Part shown: positions 9,801 through 18,113 of the stretch, in pieces
Numbering within the stretch: position 1 is the stretch's first letter
Layout: each line of letters begins with the position of its first letter
NCBI RefSeq assembly: GCF_001742165.1
Contig: NZ_CP016442.1
Coordinates: 682,001-746,000 of the forward strand
DNA length: 64,000 nt
Source of the DNA: Burkholderia stabilis
GTDB taxonomy: Bacteria; Pseudomonadota; Gammaproteobacteria; Burkholderiales; Burkholderiaceae
Direction: 5' to 3'
Translations under genes and position numbers: made by a program
The notes under the pieces: model-generated
Seen by the model: only the letters and a program-made list of their open reading frames with translations
Databases searched by the model: none
Told to the model about the DNA's origin: nothing

Positions 9801-10046
9801 TTCCTGCAGCTTGCGGCCGATCCGGTCCGTCACCTGTTCCTGCACCTGCCGCGCGCTCGCGCCGGGCCAGAACGTGCGGATCACCATCACGCGGAACGTG
9901 AACGGCGGGTCTTCGGATTGCGCGAGCCGCGTGTACGCGAGGATGCCCGCGAGCGTCGCAAGCGCGATCAGGTAGACGACCAGCGCCTGGTGGCGCAGCG
10001 CCCATGCGGACAGGTTGAAGCGGCCTTCTTCGTGGGAGACGCTCAC
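6897..10046 (-). CDS. RND multidrug efflux permease (TriC-like HAE1 branch)
   Basis: The 1049-residue inner-membrane pump has the RND repeat structure: a first membrane helix (ALVVYLIALATLAGILAY), two large periplasmic loops and a central helix bundle with LGLLVDDAIIAVEMM. The GTG start at 10046 overlaps the adaptor stop as GTGA, indicating translational coupling. The longer upstream reading frame is out-of-frame read-through. The N-terminal SEDPPFTFRVMVIRTFWPGA stretch resembles TriC/MuxB-type pumps more than AcrB, so substrates cannot be named from sequence. Energy comes from proton antiport. Confidence 0.93.
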   Translation of the reverse strand: MSVSHEEGRFNLSAWALRHQALVVYLIALATLAGILAYTRLAQSEDPPFTFRVMVIRTFWPGASARQVQEQVTDRIGRKLQETPAIDFLRSYSRPGESLIFFTMKDSAPVKDVPETWYQIRKKVGDIGYTLPPGVQGPFFNDEFGDVYTNIWTLEGDGFTPAQLHDYADQLRTVLLRVPGVGKVDYFGDPDQRIFIEVNNAQLTRLGISPQQLGQAINAQNDISSAGVLTTADDRVFVRPSGQFDNVDAIADTLIRINGRTFRLGDLATVKRGYDDPVVTQMRANGKAVLGIGVTMQPGGDVIRLGKALDAESKDLQAQLPAGLKLTEVSSMPHAVAHSVDDFLEAVAEAVAIVLVVSLVSLGLRTGMVVVISIPVVLAVTALFMYMFDIGLHKVSLGTLVLALGLLVDDAIIAVEMMAVKLEQGYTRARAAAFAYTSTAFPMLTGTLVTVSGFLPIALAKSSTGEYTRSIFEVSAIALIASWFAAVVLIPLLGYHMLPERKRAAHEAHLPDDHEHDIYDTRFYRRLRGWIDWCIERRFVVLLITGALFVVSLMGFSLVPQQFFPSSDRPELLVDLRLPEGASFAATLRETERLEKVIDKRPEIDHSVNFVGSGAPRFYLPLDQQLQLPNFAQFVITAKSVEDREKLATWLETTLRDQFPAVRWRLSRLENGPPVGYPVQFRVSGDSIATVRSIAEKVAATMRGDARTVNVQYDWDEPAERSVRFEIDQKKARELNVTSQDVSSFLAMTLSGTTVTQYRERDKLIAVDLRAPKADRVDPAKLAGLALPTPNGPVPLGSLGRFKPTLEYGVVWERDRQPTITVQSDVRAGAQGIDVTHAVDAKLNALRAQLPVGYQINIGGSVEESAKAQKSINAQMPLMAIAVFTLLMIQLQSFSRVLMVVLTAPLGLIGVVATLLLFGQPFGFVAMLGVIAMFGIIMRNSVILVDQIEQDIAVGHGRVDAIIGATVRRFRPITLTAAAAVLALIPLLRSNFFGPMATALMGGITSATVLTLFYLPALYATWFRVKRDERDPQDGPPQGGSTPAAPSGA

Positions 10047-11152
10047 GATGCGAAGTCCTCCGGGTGCAGCGGCGCGATCGGACGCACTTTCTCGCCCGCG
10101 CTGACCGTATGCACGCCCTGCAGCACGACGCGTTCGCCCGGCTGCAGCCCGTGCGACACGGTGACCGTACGCTCGTTGAAGCGCGCGACGTCGACGCGGC
10201 GCAATTCGAGCGTGTCGTCCTTCGTCCGTACGACCCATACGGCCGGTTGCGCACCGTCGTGGAACAGCGCGGTCGCGGGCAGCGTGATCGGCTGCGCGTC
10301 GCCGGCGGCCGGCGTGCCGTCGAACGCGACGTTCGCGGTCATCCCGAGGCGGATCGCCGGATCGGGCGTGGCGAGCGTGAGCTTCACGCGGTACGTGCGG
10401 CTTTGCGGATCGGCGGCCGGCGCGATTTCGCGCACCTTCGCGGCGAACTGGCGGCCCGGCAGCGACGGCAGCGTGACGTTCGCCGTGTGGCCGGGCGCAA
10501 GCGATGCGAGCGCGGCTTCCGGCACGTCGCTGACGACGTCGATGTCGCCGGACCACGCGAGCTGGTAGACGGCCTGGCCGGCCGACACGTTCTGGCCGGT
10601 ATCGGCCTGTTCGGCGGTGATGTAACCCGCATGATCGGCGACGAGCGTCGCATAGCGGAGCTGGTTCTTCGCGAGCGCGAGCTGCTGCTGCGCCTGGTCG
10701 CGCTGCGCGAGCGCCGACGTGTAGCTGTTCTGGGTCTGCTCGAGCTGCGCGGTCGCGATCAGGTTTTCACGCGCCTGCGCGCGATCGCGGTCGAGCTGCT
10801 GCTTCGCGAACGCGAGGCTGTGGGTCGCCGCATCGAGCTGCGCCTGCGCGCTCGCGGCGTTCTTCTCGACGTCGGACGGATCGAGCAACGCGACGACCTG
10901 GCCGACCTTGACCGTATCGCCGAGGCGCACCTTGCGCTCGATGATCTTGCCGGCGATGCGGAACGACAGCGGCGTCGCGTAACGCGGCTGGATCTCGCCG
11001 GGGAGCGTGCGCGCGGACGCGGCGTCGTCGGCATGCGCGGGCAGCGCGACGACCGGGCGCGGCGCGGGCGGCGCGGATTCTTTCGGGTGACAGGCGGCAA
11101 GGACAAGCGCGGCGCCGATCAGCAGCGCGGCGCGGGAACCGGAGCGATTCAC
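10043..11152 (-). CDS. RND efflux periplasmic adaptor (membrane fusion lipoprotein)
   Basis: I start this 369-residue protein at GTG 11152 behind GGGGG, because a clean lipoprotein signal follows at once (RSGSRAALLIGAALVLAAC). The HlyD/AcrA domain order is visible: biotinyl-lipoyl half motifs around KIIERKVRLGDTVKVGQVVALL and ADHAGYITAEQADTGQNVSAG, a coiled-coil hairpin rich in Gln/Ala between them, then the beta-barrel. It is the first gene of the efflux operon and divergent from the TetR gene, whose probable operator lies between them. Confidence 0.92.
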   Translation of the reverse strand: MNRSGSRAALLIGAALVLAACHPKESAPPAPRPVVALPAHADDAASARTLPGEIQPRYATPLSFRIAGKIIERKVRLGDTVKVGQVVALLDPSDVEKNAASAQAQLDAATHSLAFAKQQLDRDRAQARENLIATAQLEQTQNSYTSALAQRDQAQQQLALAKNQLRYATLVADHAGYITAEQADTGQNVSAGQAVYQLAWSGDIDVVSDVPEAALASLAPGHTANVTLPSLPGRQFAAKVREIAPAADPQSRTYRVKLTLATPDPAIRLGMTANVAFDGTPAAGDAQPITLPATALFHDGAQPAVWVVRTKDDTLELRRVDVARFNERTVTVSHGLQPGERVVLQGVHTVSAGEKVRPIAPLHPEDFAS

Positions 11153-11262
11153 GAAACCCCCAGGTGAGGTGGAGCGGAACGAAGCCGGCAAGCGCGGCGG
11201 GCGCTTGCCCCGAGCGGCGCCGGCACGGGCGCGCGGACAACATCTTTCGGAAACTGTGGCGG

Positions 11263-11288
11263 ATTCTAATACACACCTGTATCTGAAT
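11263..11288. promoter_or_regulatory. TetR operator-like palindrome between efflux operon and regulator
   Basis: The block reads ATTC-N2-ATACA-N4-TGTAT-N2-GAAT. All 18 arm bases pair symmetrically, giving a 26-bp palindrome in the divergent intergenic region (179 bp). Size and position suit a TetR-family repressor controlling both the RND operon and its own gene. Binding is inferred. Confidence 0.7.
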
Positions 11289-11331
11289 GCAAAGATGAAT
11301 CCGAAAGGGGAATGGTGCTAGACTGCGCGCC

Positions 11332-11952
11332 ATGAAACCTCAGCGCTTAACCCGCGAGCAGAGCAGGGACCAGACGCGTGAACGTCTGCTGAATGCCGCA
11401 CACCGTATTTTTCTGAAGAAAGGATATGTCGCCGCGAGCGTCGAGGACATCGCGGCGGCGGCCGGCTATACGCGCGGCGCGTTCTATTCGAATTTCCGCA
11501 GCAAGTCGGAACTGCTGCTGGTGTTGCTGGAGCGCGACCATGCGTCGGTGCAGGCCGATTTCCAGGCGATTTTCGACGAGGGCGGGTCGCGCGAGCAGAT
11601 GGAATCGATGACGCTCGCGCATTACCGGACGCTGTTTCGCGACGACGAATTCGCGCTGCTGTGGGGCGAGGCGAAGCTGCAGGCGGCGCGCGACGCGAAA
11701 TTCCGCGTCCTCTTCAACCAGTTCCTGCACGGCAAGCGCCTGCAGATGGCCGAATTCATCCAGCGGTTCGCCGAGCGCTCGGGCACGCCGCTGCTGCTGC
11801 CGGCCGAGACGCTCGCGTTCGGGCTGATGTGCCTGTGCGACGGCGTGCAGTCGTATTACACGGCCGACCCGCAGCACGTGCCGGCCGACGTGGCCGAGTC
11901 GGTGCTCGCGGGGTTCTTCGCTCGGGTCGTATTGGGACGCGCGCCGGACTGA
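11332..11952 (+). CDS. TetR-family repressor of the divergent RND efflux operon
   Basis: The 206-residue protein has a typical N-terminal HTH (YVAASVEDIAAAAGYTRGAFYSNFRSK, interrupted here only for description) and a helical C-terminal ligand domain of the TtgR/AcrR class. Divergent placement against the adaptor-permease-channel operon and the palindrome at 11263-11288 suggest local repression relieved by pump substrates. The start ATG 11332 gives MKPQRLTREQ, a usual TetR N-terminal arm. Confidence 0.9.
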   Translation: MKPQRLTREQSRDQTRERLLNAAHRIFLKKGYVAASVEDIAAAAGYTRGAFYSNFRSKSELLLVLLERDHASVQADFQAIFDEGGSREQMESMTLAHYRTLFRDDEFALLWGEAKLQAARDAKFRVLFNQFLHGKRLQMAEFIQRFAERSGTPLLLPAETLAFGLMCLCDGVQSYYTADPQHVPADVAESVLAGFFARVVLGRAPD

Positions 11953-12015
11953 GCGCGCAGGACGGTTCGCGGGCGCGGCCGGCGGCGTGAGAAGGGCCGG
12001 TGCGGCAAGTGCCGG

Positions 12016-13785
12016 TCAGCGCTCGCCGGTCATCCGCCGGTAGGCGTCGAGCAGCGACGTCTTGTAGACCACACCCGCGAGCGTCGGCTCGGCTTCGCTT
12101 TCGATCACCGGCAGCCGTTCGCCCTGGAACGCCATGAAGCGTTCGAGCGCGGTCGCGAGCGGCATGTCGGGCGTGAGGAGCGGAAACGGCGTATGCGCAT
12201 AGTGCGCGGCCGTCTTGTCGGTCGTGTCGCGCTTGTCGAGCAGGTCCGACGTGATGTCCTTCAACGCGACCGCGCCGCGGAAGCGCCCGGCGTCGTCGGT
12301 CACGTACAGGTACTTCACCGGATATTCGAGAAACACGCGCGTCATGTCGGCGACGCTCGCCGTGAGCGGCACGACCGTCTGCGCCGGCTGGATCAGCTCG
12401 CGCATCTGCGTGGTGCGCAGCCGCAGCCGTTCCTGCGCGTCCTGGTAGTGGTGCAGCGTGATCTCGTACATCGACGTCGTACCCGTCGCGCGGGCGACGA
12501 AATACGCGAACACGCACGACACCATCAGCGGCAGCACGACCTGGTAGCTCAGCGTCATCTCGAAGATCATCAGGATCGCCATCAGCGGCGCCTGCGTCGC
12601 GCCCGCCATGAACGCGCCCATCCCCACGATCGCATATGCGAAATAGGCCGACGTATGGCCAGGCCACACTGCTTCCATCGCGAGCCCGAACAACGAACCG
12701 AACACCGCGCCGACGAACAGCGTCGGTGTGAAGACGCCGCCGATCGCGCCCGAGCCGACCGTCGCGGAGGTCGCGATCACCTTGAACACGAGCACCGCGA
12801 CCAGCGCCTGCCAGGTCCACGGCGAATGGAGAATGTGGTTCACGACGCTGTAGCCGTTGCCCCACACGTCCGGAATCCACACCGAGATCACGCCGACGAC
12901 GAGGCCGCCGAGCGCGAGCCGAACGGGCAGCGGCAGGGGCAGCCGCTTGAAGTGGTTCTTCGACGCGTCGAGCAGGTGCAGGAACTGCGGCGCGAGCACG
13001 CCGCACAGCGCGCCGAGCACGACGAACAGCAGCACCTCGGGGCCCGTGACGGCCGGAAACACCGGCATCTCGTACGGCGGCCGGTAGCCGGCGAATTCGC
13101 GCATCACGATGTTCGCGACGACCGATGCGACGACCATCGGCCCGAAGCTCTCCATCGCGATCGTGCCGAGCACGATCTCCGACACGAAGAATGCGCCGGC
13201 GATCGGCGCGTTGTACGCGGACGTGATGCCGGCCGCCGCGCCGCACGCGACGAGCAGGCGCAGGCGCGGCGGGTCGAAATGCACGAAGCGGCCGACGAGC
13301 GACGCGGCCAGCGCCGCGAGCTGCACCATCGGGCCTTCGCGGCCGATCGAGCCGCCGCTGCCGATCGTCAGCAGCGACGACACGCTGCGCCACAGGCTCT
13401 GCCGCACCGGCACGATGCCGTTGCCGAGCGCGACGGATTCCATGTAGTCGGTCTTGCCGGCTTGCTTGTCGCCGCGCGTCGCGAGCAGCAGCACGCAGCC
13501 GGCGAGGAAGCCGCCCGCGGCCGGCATCCAGAACCGGACGTACCACGGCAGGCTTTTCGCCATCTGGACGAAGCTGCCGCTGTGCCCGGAGATCAGGTGC
13601 TGCATCAGGTCGATGCCTTCGCGAAACGCCATCGTGGCAAAGGCGCCGCCGACGCCGACGATGGCCGACCAGATCAGCATCGTATGGGCGTCCGACAGGC
13701 GGAACAGCGTTTGGGCGCGAGTGCGCAGCTTCAGCAGGAACGAGAGCACGGCTGAAAGAGGGCGATGGAAAACGACGCGAAGCAT
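12016..13785 (-). CDS. ClC-family chloride channel/transporter with C-terminal CBS domains
   Basis: Selectivity-filter motifs GSGGSIGREGP (with the gating Glu) and GGVFTPTLFVGA are present, so this is a ClC protein. Ten or more membrane segments are followed by two CBS modules (about residues 450-589) that probably bind adenine nucleotides. Three starts are possible: a TTG at 13860, ATG 13812 and ATG 13785. I use 13785 because it avoids overlapping the upstream yeiH stop, though no start has a good ribosome binding site. CBS domains on a bacterial ClC are less usual than the short ClcA form. Transport mode (channel or Cl-/H+ antiport) cannot be told. Confidence 0.9.
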   Translation of the reverse strand: MLRVVFHRPLSAVLSFLLKLRTRAQTLFRLSDAHTMLIWSAIVGVGGAFATMAFREGIDLMQHLISGHSGSFVQMAKSLPWYVRFWMPAAGGFLAGCVLLLATRGDKQAGKTDYMESVALGNGIVPVRQSLWRSVSSLLTIGSGGSIGREGPMVQLAALAASLVGRFVHFDPPRLRLLVACGAAAGITSAYNAPIAGAFFVSEIVLGTIAMESFGPMVVASVVANIVMREFAGYRPPYEMPVFPAVTGPEVLLFVVLGALCGVLAPQFLHLLDASKNHFKRLPLPLPVRLALGGLVVGVISVWIPDVWGNGYSVVNHILHSPWTWQALVAVLVFKVIATSATVGSGAIGGVFTPTLFVGAVFGSLFGLAMEAVWPGHTSAYFAYAIVGMGAFMAGATQAPLMAILMIFEMTLSYQVVLPLMVSCVFAYFVARATGTTSMYEITLHHYQDAQERLRLRTTQMRELIQPAQTVVPLTASVADMTRVFLEYPVKYLYVTDDAGRFRGAVALKDITSDLLDKRDTTDKTAAHYAHTPFPLLTPDMPLATALERFMAFQGERLPVIESEAEPTLAGVVYKTSLLDAYRRMTGER

Positions 13786-13852
13786 AGCACTGCGCCGCGC
13801 CCGCGGGACCATCCCGTCGGGCGCGGCGCGCGAAGTGTTGCGGACATGCGGC

Positions 13853-14920
13853 TCAGCCAAGCCAGTGCTGCACCGCCCAGGTGATCCCGTAGCCGCCGGC
13901 GATCAGCCACACGTACAGGATCAGGCCGGTCATCAGCGCGCGCGGGCCGGCTGCGCGGATCTGCGCCACGCGCGTTTCGATGCCGAGCGCGGTCATCGCC
14001 ATCGTCAGCGCGAAGGTGTCGAGCACGTTCAGCGTGTGGGTGACCTGACCCGGCAGCACGTTCAGCGAATTGACGATCACGAAGCCGAGGAAGCCGAGCG
14101 CGAACCAGGGCACCGCCACCTTGCGCTTGCCTTGCGCGCCGTCGGCCGTGGCGCGGGCCGAGCGGGCCAGCCACCAGCCGAGCACGAGCAGCACCGGGAC
14201 CAGCAGCATCACGCGCGTCATCTTGACGATCGTCGCGATGTGCGCGACCTGCGGGCTGATGTCGCTCGCCGCGCCGACCACCTGCGCGACCTCGTGGATC
14301 GTGCCGCCGAAGAACAGGCCGAGGCCGGCCGGATCGAGGTTCAGCAGCCCGGCGTGATACGCGATCGGGTACAGGAACATCGACAGCGTGCCGAACAACA
14401 CGACGCTGCCCACGGCCATCGCGCTCTGGTGCGGCTTGGATTGCAGCGTCGATTCGAATGCGAGCACGGCGGCCGCGCCGCAGATCGCGCTGCCGGCGGC
14501 GGTCAAGAGCGCTGCGTCGCGGTCGAGCTTCATCAGCTTCATGCCGGCCCAGGTGCCGATCACGAGCGTGCTGACGACGACCAGCACCGAGACCGTCAGG
14601 CCCGGCAGCCCGACCTGCGCGATTTCCTGCAGGCTCACGCGCAGCCCGAAGAACGCGACCGCGATGCGCAGCAACTTGCGCGCGGAGAAATTGACGCCGG
14701 CCGCCCAGCTCGCCGGCATGCCGTCGCGCAATGCGTTGCCGTACAGTGCGCCGGCGACGATGCCGACGATCAGCGGCGACAGGCCGAGCCCCGCGATCGC
14801 GGGAAGCTGGGACAGGCTCGTGACGGCGGCGGCGAACAGCGCGACGAACAATACGCCGTTCAACTGGCCGCGCATCGACGGCGCGGCGTGGCTGAGATGG
14901 GGAGTCGGGGCAGTGGACAT
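13853..14920 (-). CDS. YeiH-family putative sulfate exporter
   Basis: The 355-residue membrane protein has about ten hydrophobic segments and the YeiH motifs NFSARKLLRIAVAFFGLR, AAGSAICGAAAVLA and FFGGTIHEVAQVVGA. I start it at ATG 14920 (MSTAPTP), dropping the 27-residue extension that would reach to 15001. The family is annotated as sulfate exporters but the substrate has not been firmly shown. It is divergent from a LysR gene, the common arrangement, and that LysR is probably its activator. Confidence 0.88.
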   Translation of the reverse strand: MSTAPTPHLSHAAPSMRGQLNGVLFVALFAAAVTSLSQLPAIAGLGLSPLIVGIVAGALYGNALRDGMPASWAAGVNFSARKLLRIAVAFFGLRVSLQEIAQVGLPGLTVSVLVVVSTLVIGTWAGMKLMKLDRDAALLTAAGSAICGAAAVLAFESTLQSKPHQSAMAVGSVVLFGTLSMFLYPIAYHAGLLNLDPAGLGLFFGGTIHEVAQVVGAASDISPQVAHIATIVKMTRVMLLVPVLLVLGWWLARSARATADGAQGKRKVAVPWFALGFLGFVIVNSLNVLPGQVTHTLNVLDTFALTMAMTALGIETRVAQIRAAGPRALMTGLILYVWLIAGGYGITWAVQHWLG

Positions 14921-14969
14921 GGAAGCACCGTGTGGAGCGTCGTTACGATGCTGCAATCCTAATTTTGAT

Positions 14970-14979
14970 ATATCGATAT
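14970..14979. promoter_or_regulatory. ATATCGATAT palindrome in the yeiH/LysR divergent promoter region
   Basis: A perfect 10-bp palindrome in an A+T-rich block flanked by near-symmetric AATTTTG and GAAAAATT arms, 54 bp from the LysR start. A LysR-type recognition site is the likely role. It is short, so chance remains possible. Confidence 0.45.
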
Positions 14980-15032
14980 GAAAAATTGTGATTTGTGACA
15001 TAAACTATCCGGAAAGCCGATAATTTATCCCC

Positions 15033-15929
15033 ATGACCCCGGATCAACTGATAACGTTCGCCGCCGTCGCGGAACACCTGAACATCAGCCACGCCGCCGT
15101 GGCGCTGCACCTGTCGCAACCGGCCGTGTCGGGCCAGCTGCGGCTGCTGCAGGACGAATTCGGCGAGCCGCTGTATCAGCGCGACGGCCGCGGCATCCGC
15201 CTGACACCGGTCGGCGAACAGCTCGCGCAGTACGCGAAGGCGCAGCGCGACACGTTCGCGCAGGCGCGCGCATTTCGGGATGCCGTGCGCGGCCTCGAGG
15301 CCGGCACGCTGCGCATCGGCGCGAGCACGACCCCCGCGAGCTACCTGCTGCCGTACCTGATCGCGGCGTTCCAGCCGCTCGCGCCGCGCGTGGCGATCCA
15401 TACGATGAGCGGCAATACGGCCGACGTGGTCGCCGCGCTGGCGTCGCTCGACATCGCGATGATCGAAGGCCCGCCCGGCGAGACGCTGCCGCCCGGGACG
15501 GCCGTGCATGCGTGGCACGAGGACGAGATCGTCGCGATCGTGCCGGCCGGGCATCCGCTTGCGGCGCCCGAATACGAGGCGGGCGTCACGCTCGCGGCGC
15601 TCGCCGCGCATCCGCTCGTGCTGCGCGAGGCGGGCTCCGCCGTGCGGCAGCTCGTCGAGCGCGCGTTCGCGCAGGGGGCGGCGCCGATGCGCGTCGCGTT
15701 CGAGATCGCCGGTGTCGAGGCCGTGAAGGAGGCCGTGCGCGCGGGGATGGGCGTCGGGTTCGTGTCCGCGATGTCGCTGCGCCACGACGATGCGTCGCTC
15801 GTGCTGCGCTCGCTCGCGCCGGCGCCGCTCACGCGGCATTTCTCGATCCTCGTGCCGCACGGCGGCGCGCCGTCGCGGGCCGCCGCGCAATTCCTCGACA
15901 TGAGCCTCGCCGCACAGGCCGCCGGATAG
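15033..15929 (+). CDS. LysR-family regulator divergent from yeiH
   Basis: The 298-residue protein opens with a LysR HTH (LNISHAAVALHLSQPAVSGQLRLLQDEFGE), followed by a two-lobed periplasmic-binding-like effector domain (LRIGASTTPASYLLPYLIAAF). Length and layout are standard. Similar regulators next to YeiH respond to sulfur-containing anions, but the effector here is unknown. Transcription is divergent from the transporter with 112 bp between the starts. Confidence 0.9.
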   Translation: MTPDQLITFAAVAEHLNISHAAVALHLSQPAVSGQLRLLQDEFGEPLYQRDGRGIRLTPVGEQLAQYAKAQRDTFAQARAFRDAVRGLEAGTLRIGASTTPASYLLPYLIAAFQPLAPRVAIHTMSGNTADVVAALASLDIAMIEGPPGETLPPGTAVHAWHEDEIVAIVPAGHPLAAPEYEAGVTLAALAAHPLVLREAGSAVRQLVERAFAQGAAPMRVAFEIAGVEAVKEAVRAGMGVGFVSAMSLRHDDASLVLRSLAPAPLTRHFSILVPHGGAPSRAAAQFLDMSLAAQAAG

Positions 15930-16054
15930 GCATCCGGAACCGGCGCGGGAACGCGCGATGCGGCATCCGTCGTCGCGCGTTGGCTCGGCGCCCGATCTTA
16001 GGGATTTCCTCTATGGTGTGTGCCTGAAGCGAAGCGCACCATCCGTCTCAAGCA

Positions 16055-16072
16055 AATGGAACCGGTTCCATT
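16055..16072. promoter_or_regulatory. PtxS-like LacI operator in front of kguE
   Basis: AATGGAACC-GGTTCCATT is a perfect 18-bp palindrome ending 18 bp before the kguE ATG. The core TGGAACCGGTTCCA differs from the Pseudomonas PtxS operator TGAAACCGGTTTCA by one symmetric pair of bases. The regulator encoded at the end of this operon is a LacI-family protein, so operator and repressor match. 2-Ketogluconate is the expected inducer. Confidence 0.85.
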
Positions 16073-16090
16073 CCGATGAAAAAGGGCAAA

Positions 16091-16855
16091 ATGGCAGACA
16101 TCGTGATCGTGGCGAGCGCATTCGGGATGGACCGCGTGCGTCAGGAGGGCCACAGCGCATTCGTCGCGACCGTGGCGGCATCCGGTGCGACCGGTTTCGA
16201 GGTGCGGCGCGAACTGTTCGCGTCGGACGATGACGCCGCACCCGACGCGCTGGCCGCGCTCGGCGCGCAACTGGCCGGCCACGGGCTGTGGTCGGTCTAC
16301 TCGACACCGGCCACGTTGTATACGGAAACGGGCGCGCTCGACACCGACGCGCTGCGCGACGCGCTCGCTGAAGCCGACGCGCTCGGCGCGCGGTTCGTGA
16401 AATTCCAGCTCGGCGGTTTTGCAGGAAACGCGCACGTGGCCGACATCGTCGCGTTGTCGCGCGGCGCCCGCGCCCGCGTGGTGGTCGAGAACGGCCAGCT
16501 TCCGGTCGGCGGCGCGCTTGCGCAGTTCCGCGGGCTGTTCGACGCGCTGGCCGTGGCGGGCATGCCCGATGCGCTCGGGATGACGTTCGACATCGGCAAC
16601 TGGCAATGGCCGGGCGAAGCGCCGCTCGACTGTGCGCAGGTGCTGGCGCCGCACGTGGAATACATTCATTGCAAGGCCGTCGAAGGCGAGGGCGCGCGCC
16701 GTTTTGCGGCGGCGCCTGCGCCGAACGACCCGCTCGTGACCGGCGTGCTCGCGGCGTTGCCGTCGCATGCGCCGCGCGGCATCGAGTTTCCGTTCGATGC
16801 GGCCGACCTCGCGGGCGATGCGAGCCGGCGCGTCGCGTGGCTCGCAGCCGCGTGA
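16091..16855 (+). CDS. kguE: KguE-like sugar isomerase/epimerase (TIM barrel)
   Basis: The 254-residue protein belongs to the AP-endonuclease-2 TIM-barrel fold of sugar isomerases. Metal-binding-type residues are seen in VVVENGQLP, MTFDIGNWQWPGEAP and HVEYIHCKAVEGEG. It is the first gene of a five-gene set identical in content to the Pseudomonas 2-ketogluconate operon. There kguE is required for 2-ketogluconate use, though its reaction is not settled. I use ATG 16091 (MADIVIV); an upstream in-frame ATG at 16076 has no better ribosome binding site. The kinase starts 28 bp after its stop. Confidence 0.82.
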   Translation: MADIVIVASAFGMDRVRQEGHSAFVATVAASGATGFEVRRELFASDDDAAPDALAALGAQLAGHGLWSVYSTPATLYTETGALDTDALRDALAEADALGARFVKFQLGGFAGNAHVADIVALSRGARARVVVENGQLPVGGALAQFRGLFDALAVAGMPDALGMTFDIGNWQWPGEAPLDCAQVLAPHVEYIHCKAVEGEGARRFAAAPAPNDPLVTGVLAALPSHAPRGIEFPFDAADLAGDASRRVAWLAAA

Positions 16856-16883
16856 CGGCGGAAGGACCCTGGAGAGTTCAGTC

Positions 16884-17876
16884 ATGAAAGCAGCACTCGA
16901 TGTCGTTACCTACGGCGAGGCGATGGCGATGTTCGTCGCCACCGAGCCGGGCCATCTCGCGCATGCGGCGCAGTTCGCGAAGCGGATCGCGGGCGCCGAC
17001 CTGAACGTCGCGATCGGCCTGTCGCGGCTCGGTTTCCGGGTCGCCTGGATGAGCCGTGTCGGCCGCGATTCGTTCGGCGGCTACGTGCTCGACACGCTCG
17101 CGCGGGAAGGCATCGATGCGTCGCGCGTGACCGTCGACCCGCGTTACCCGACCGGTTTCCAGCTGAAGTCGCGCAACGACGACGGCAGCGACCCGACCGT
17201 CGAATATTTCCGCAAGGGCTCGGCCGCAAGCCACCTGTCGTGCGACGACTACGTGGCCGACTACGTGCTCGGTGCGCGTCACCTGCACCTGACGGGCGTC
17301 GCGCCGGCGATCTCTGCGACGTCGTGCGAACTTGCGTTCCATCTGGCGCGCGAGATGCGTGCGGCCGGCAGGACGATTTCGTTCGACCCGAACCTGCGCC
17401 CGACGCTGTGGCCGTCCGCCGACGTGATGGCCAAGACGCTGAACGCGCTCGCGGCGCTCGCCGACTGGGTGCTGCCGGGCCTCGCCGAAGGGCGCCAGCT
17501 CACCGGGCGCGACACGCCGGCCGACATCGCGGGCTTCTATCTCGCGCAGGGCGCGCGTGGCGTCGTGATCAAGCTCGGCGCGGAAGGCGCGTACTTCCGG
17601 ACGGCCGACGGCCGCGAGGGCACGGTCGTGGGCGAGCGCGTCGCAAAGGTGGTCGACACGGTCGGCGCCGGCGACGGCTTCGCGGTCGGCGTGGTCAGCG
17701 CGCTGCTGGAAGGCCGGAGCGTCGAACAGGCCGTCGCGCGCGGCAACCGGATCGGCGCGCTCGCGATCCAGGTGATCGGCGATTCGGAAGGCTTGCCGAC
17801 GCGCGAAGCACTTGACCGGCTCGAAAATGTCAGCAATCGCGCCGATCGCTTAGAGGAAACCGTCACCGCGCAATGA
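16884..17876 (+). CDS. kguK: 2-Ketogluconate kinase KguK (PfkB family)
   Basis: This 330-residue PfkB sugar kinase shows the N-terminal glycine-rich signature (FAKRIAGADLNVAIGLSRLG) and the C-terminal ATP/catalytic motif DTVGAGDGFAVG with the catalytic Asp. By itself it would be called 2-dehydro-3-deoxygluconokinase. The operon partners (KguE, MFS transporter, hydroxyacid reductase, LacI) argue for phosphorylation of 2-ketogluconate to 2-keto-6-phosphogluconate in the cytoplasm. ATG 16884 follows GGAGAG. After it comes a 237-bp gap with the first hairpin array. Confidence 0.85.
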   Translation: MKAALDVVTYGEAMAMFVATEPGHLAHAAQFAKRIAGADLNVAIGLSRLGFRVAWMSRVGRDSFGGYVLDTLAREGIDASRVTVDPRYPTGFQLKSRNDDGSDPTVEYFRKGSAASHLSCDDYVADYVLGARHLHLTGVAPAISATSCELAFHLAREMRAAGRTISFDPNLRPTLWPSADVMAKTLNALAALADWVLPGLAEGRQLTGRDTPADIAGFYLAQGARGVVIKLGAEGAYFRTADGREGTVVGERVAKVVDTVGAGDGFAVGVVSALLEGRSVEQAVARGNRIGALAIQVIGDSEGLPTREALDRLENVSNRADRLEETVTAQ

Positions 17877-17969
17877 GAGGCCGAACACGGCACAATCCGC
17901 GGATTCAAGTTTTGCTGGAGACCGTGGCGGTCGCGGTAGCGCCCGCCCGGTCGATTCCTTGAAGGATGG

Positions 17970-18095
17970 GACGGGAGTAGGCGCTGAAGCGCCAACTCTC
18001 GTCGACCGCCACGGGGCAAGAGTAAGCGCTGAAGCGCTAACTCTTTCCAACCGAGGCATGGGACGGGAGTAGGCGCTGAAGCGCCAACTCCCGTC
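17970..18095 (+). repeat. Array of three covarying hairpins in the kguT leader
   Basis: Three hairpins lie at 17970-18003, 18018-18045 and 18062-18095. Each has an inner stem RGCGC/GCGCY capped by a TGAA loop, a conserved A opposite A bulge, and an outer stem that differs between copies but always pairs: GACGGGAGT with ACTCTCGTC (one G-U pair), AAGAGT with ACTCTT, GACGGGAGT with ACTCCCGTC. Inner pairs change together (G-C to A-T). The last hairpin ends 5 bp before the AGGAGA ribosome binding site of kguT. The covariation and G-U pair point to structure in RNA. Confidence 0.8.
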
Positions 18096-18113
18096 GACCT
18101 AGGAGACACATTC

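Noticed and set aside
7179..10568. Very long plus-strand frame opposite the RND permease
   Set aside because: It is antisense to an unmistakable RND pump and its product is Arg/Asp/His low-complexity sequence, the usual by-product of high-GC coding on the other strand.
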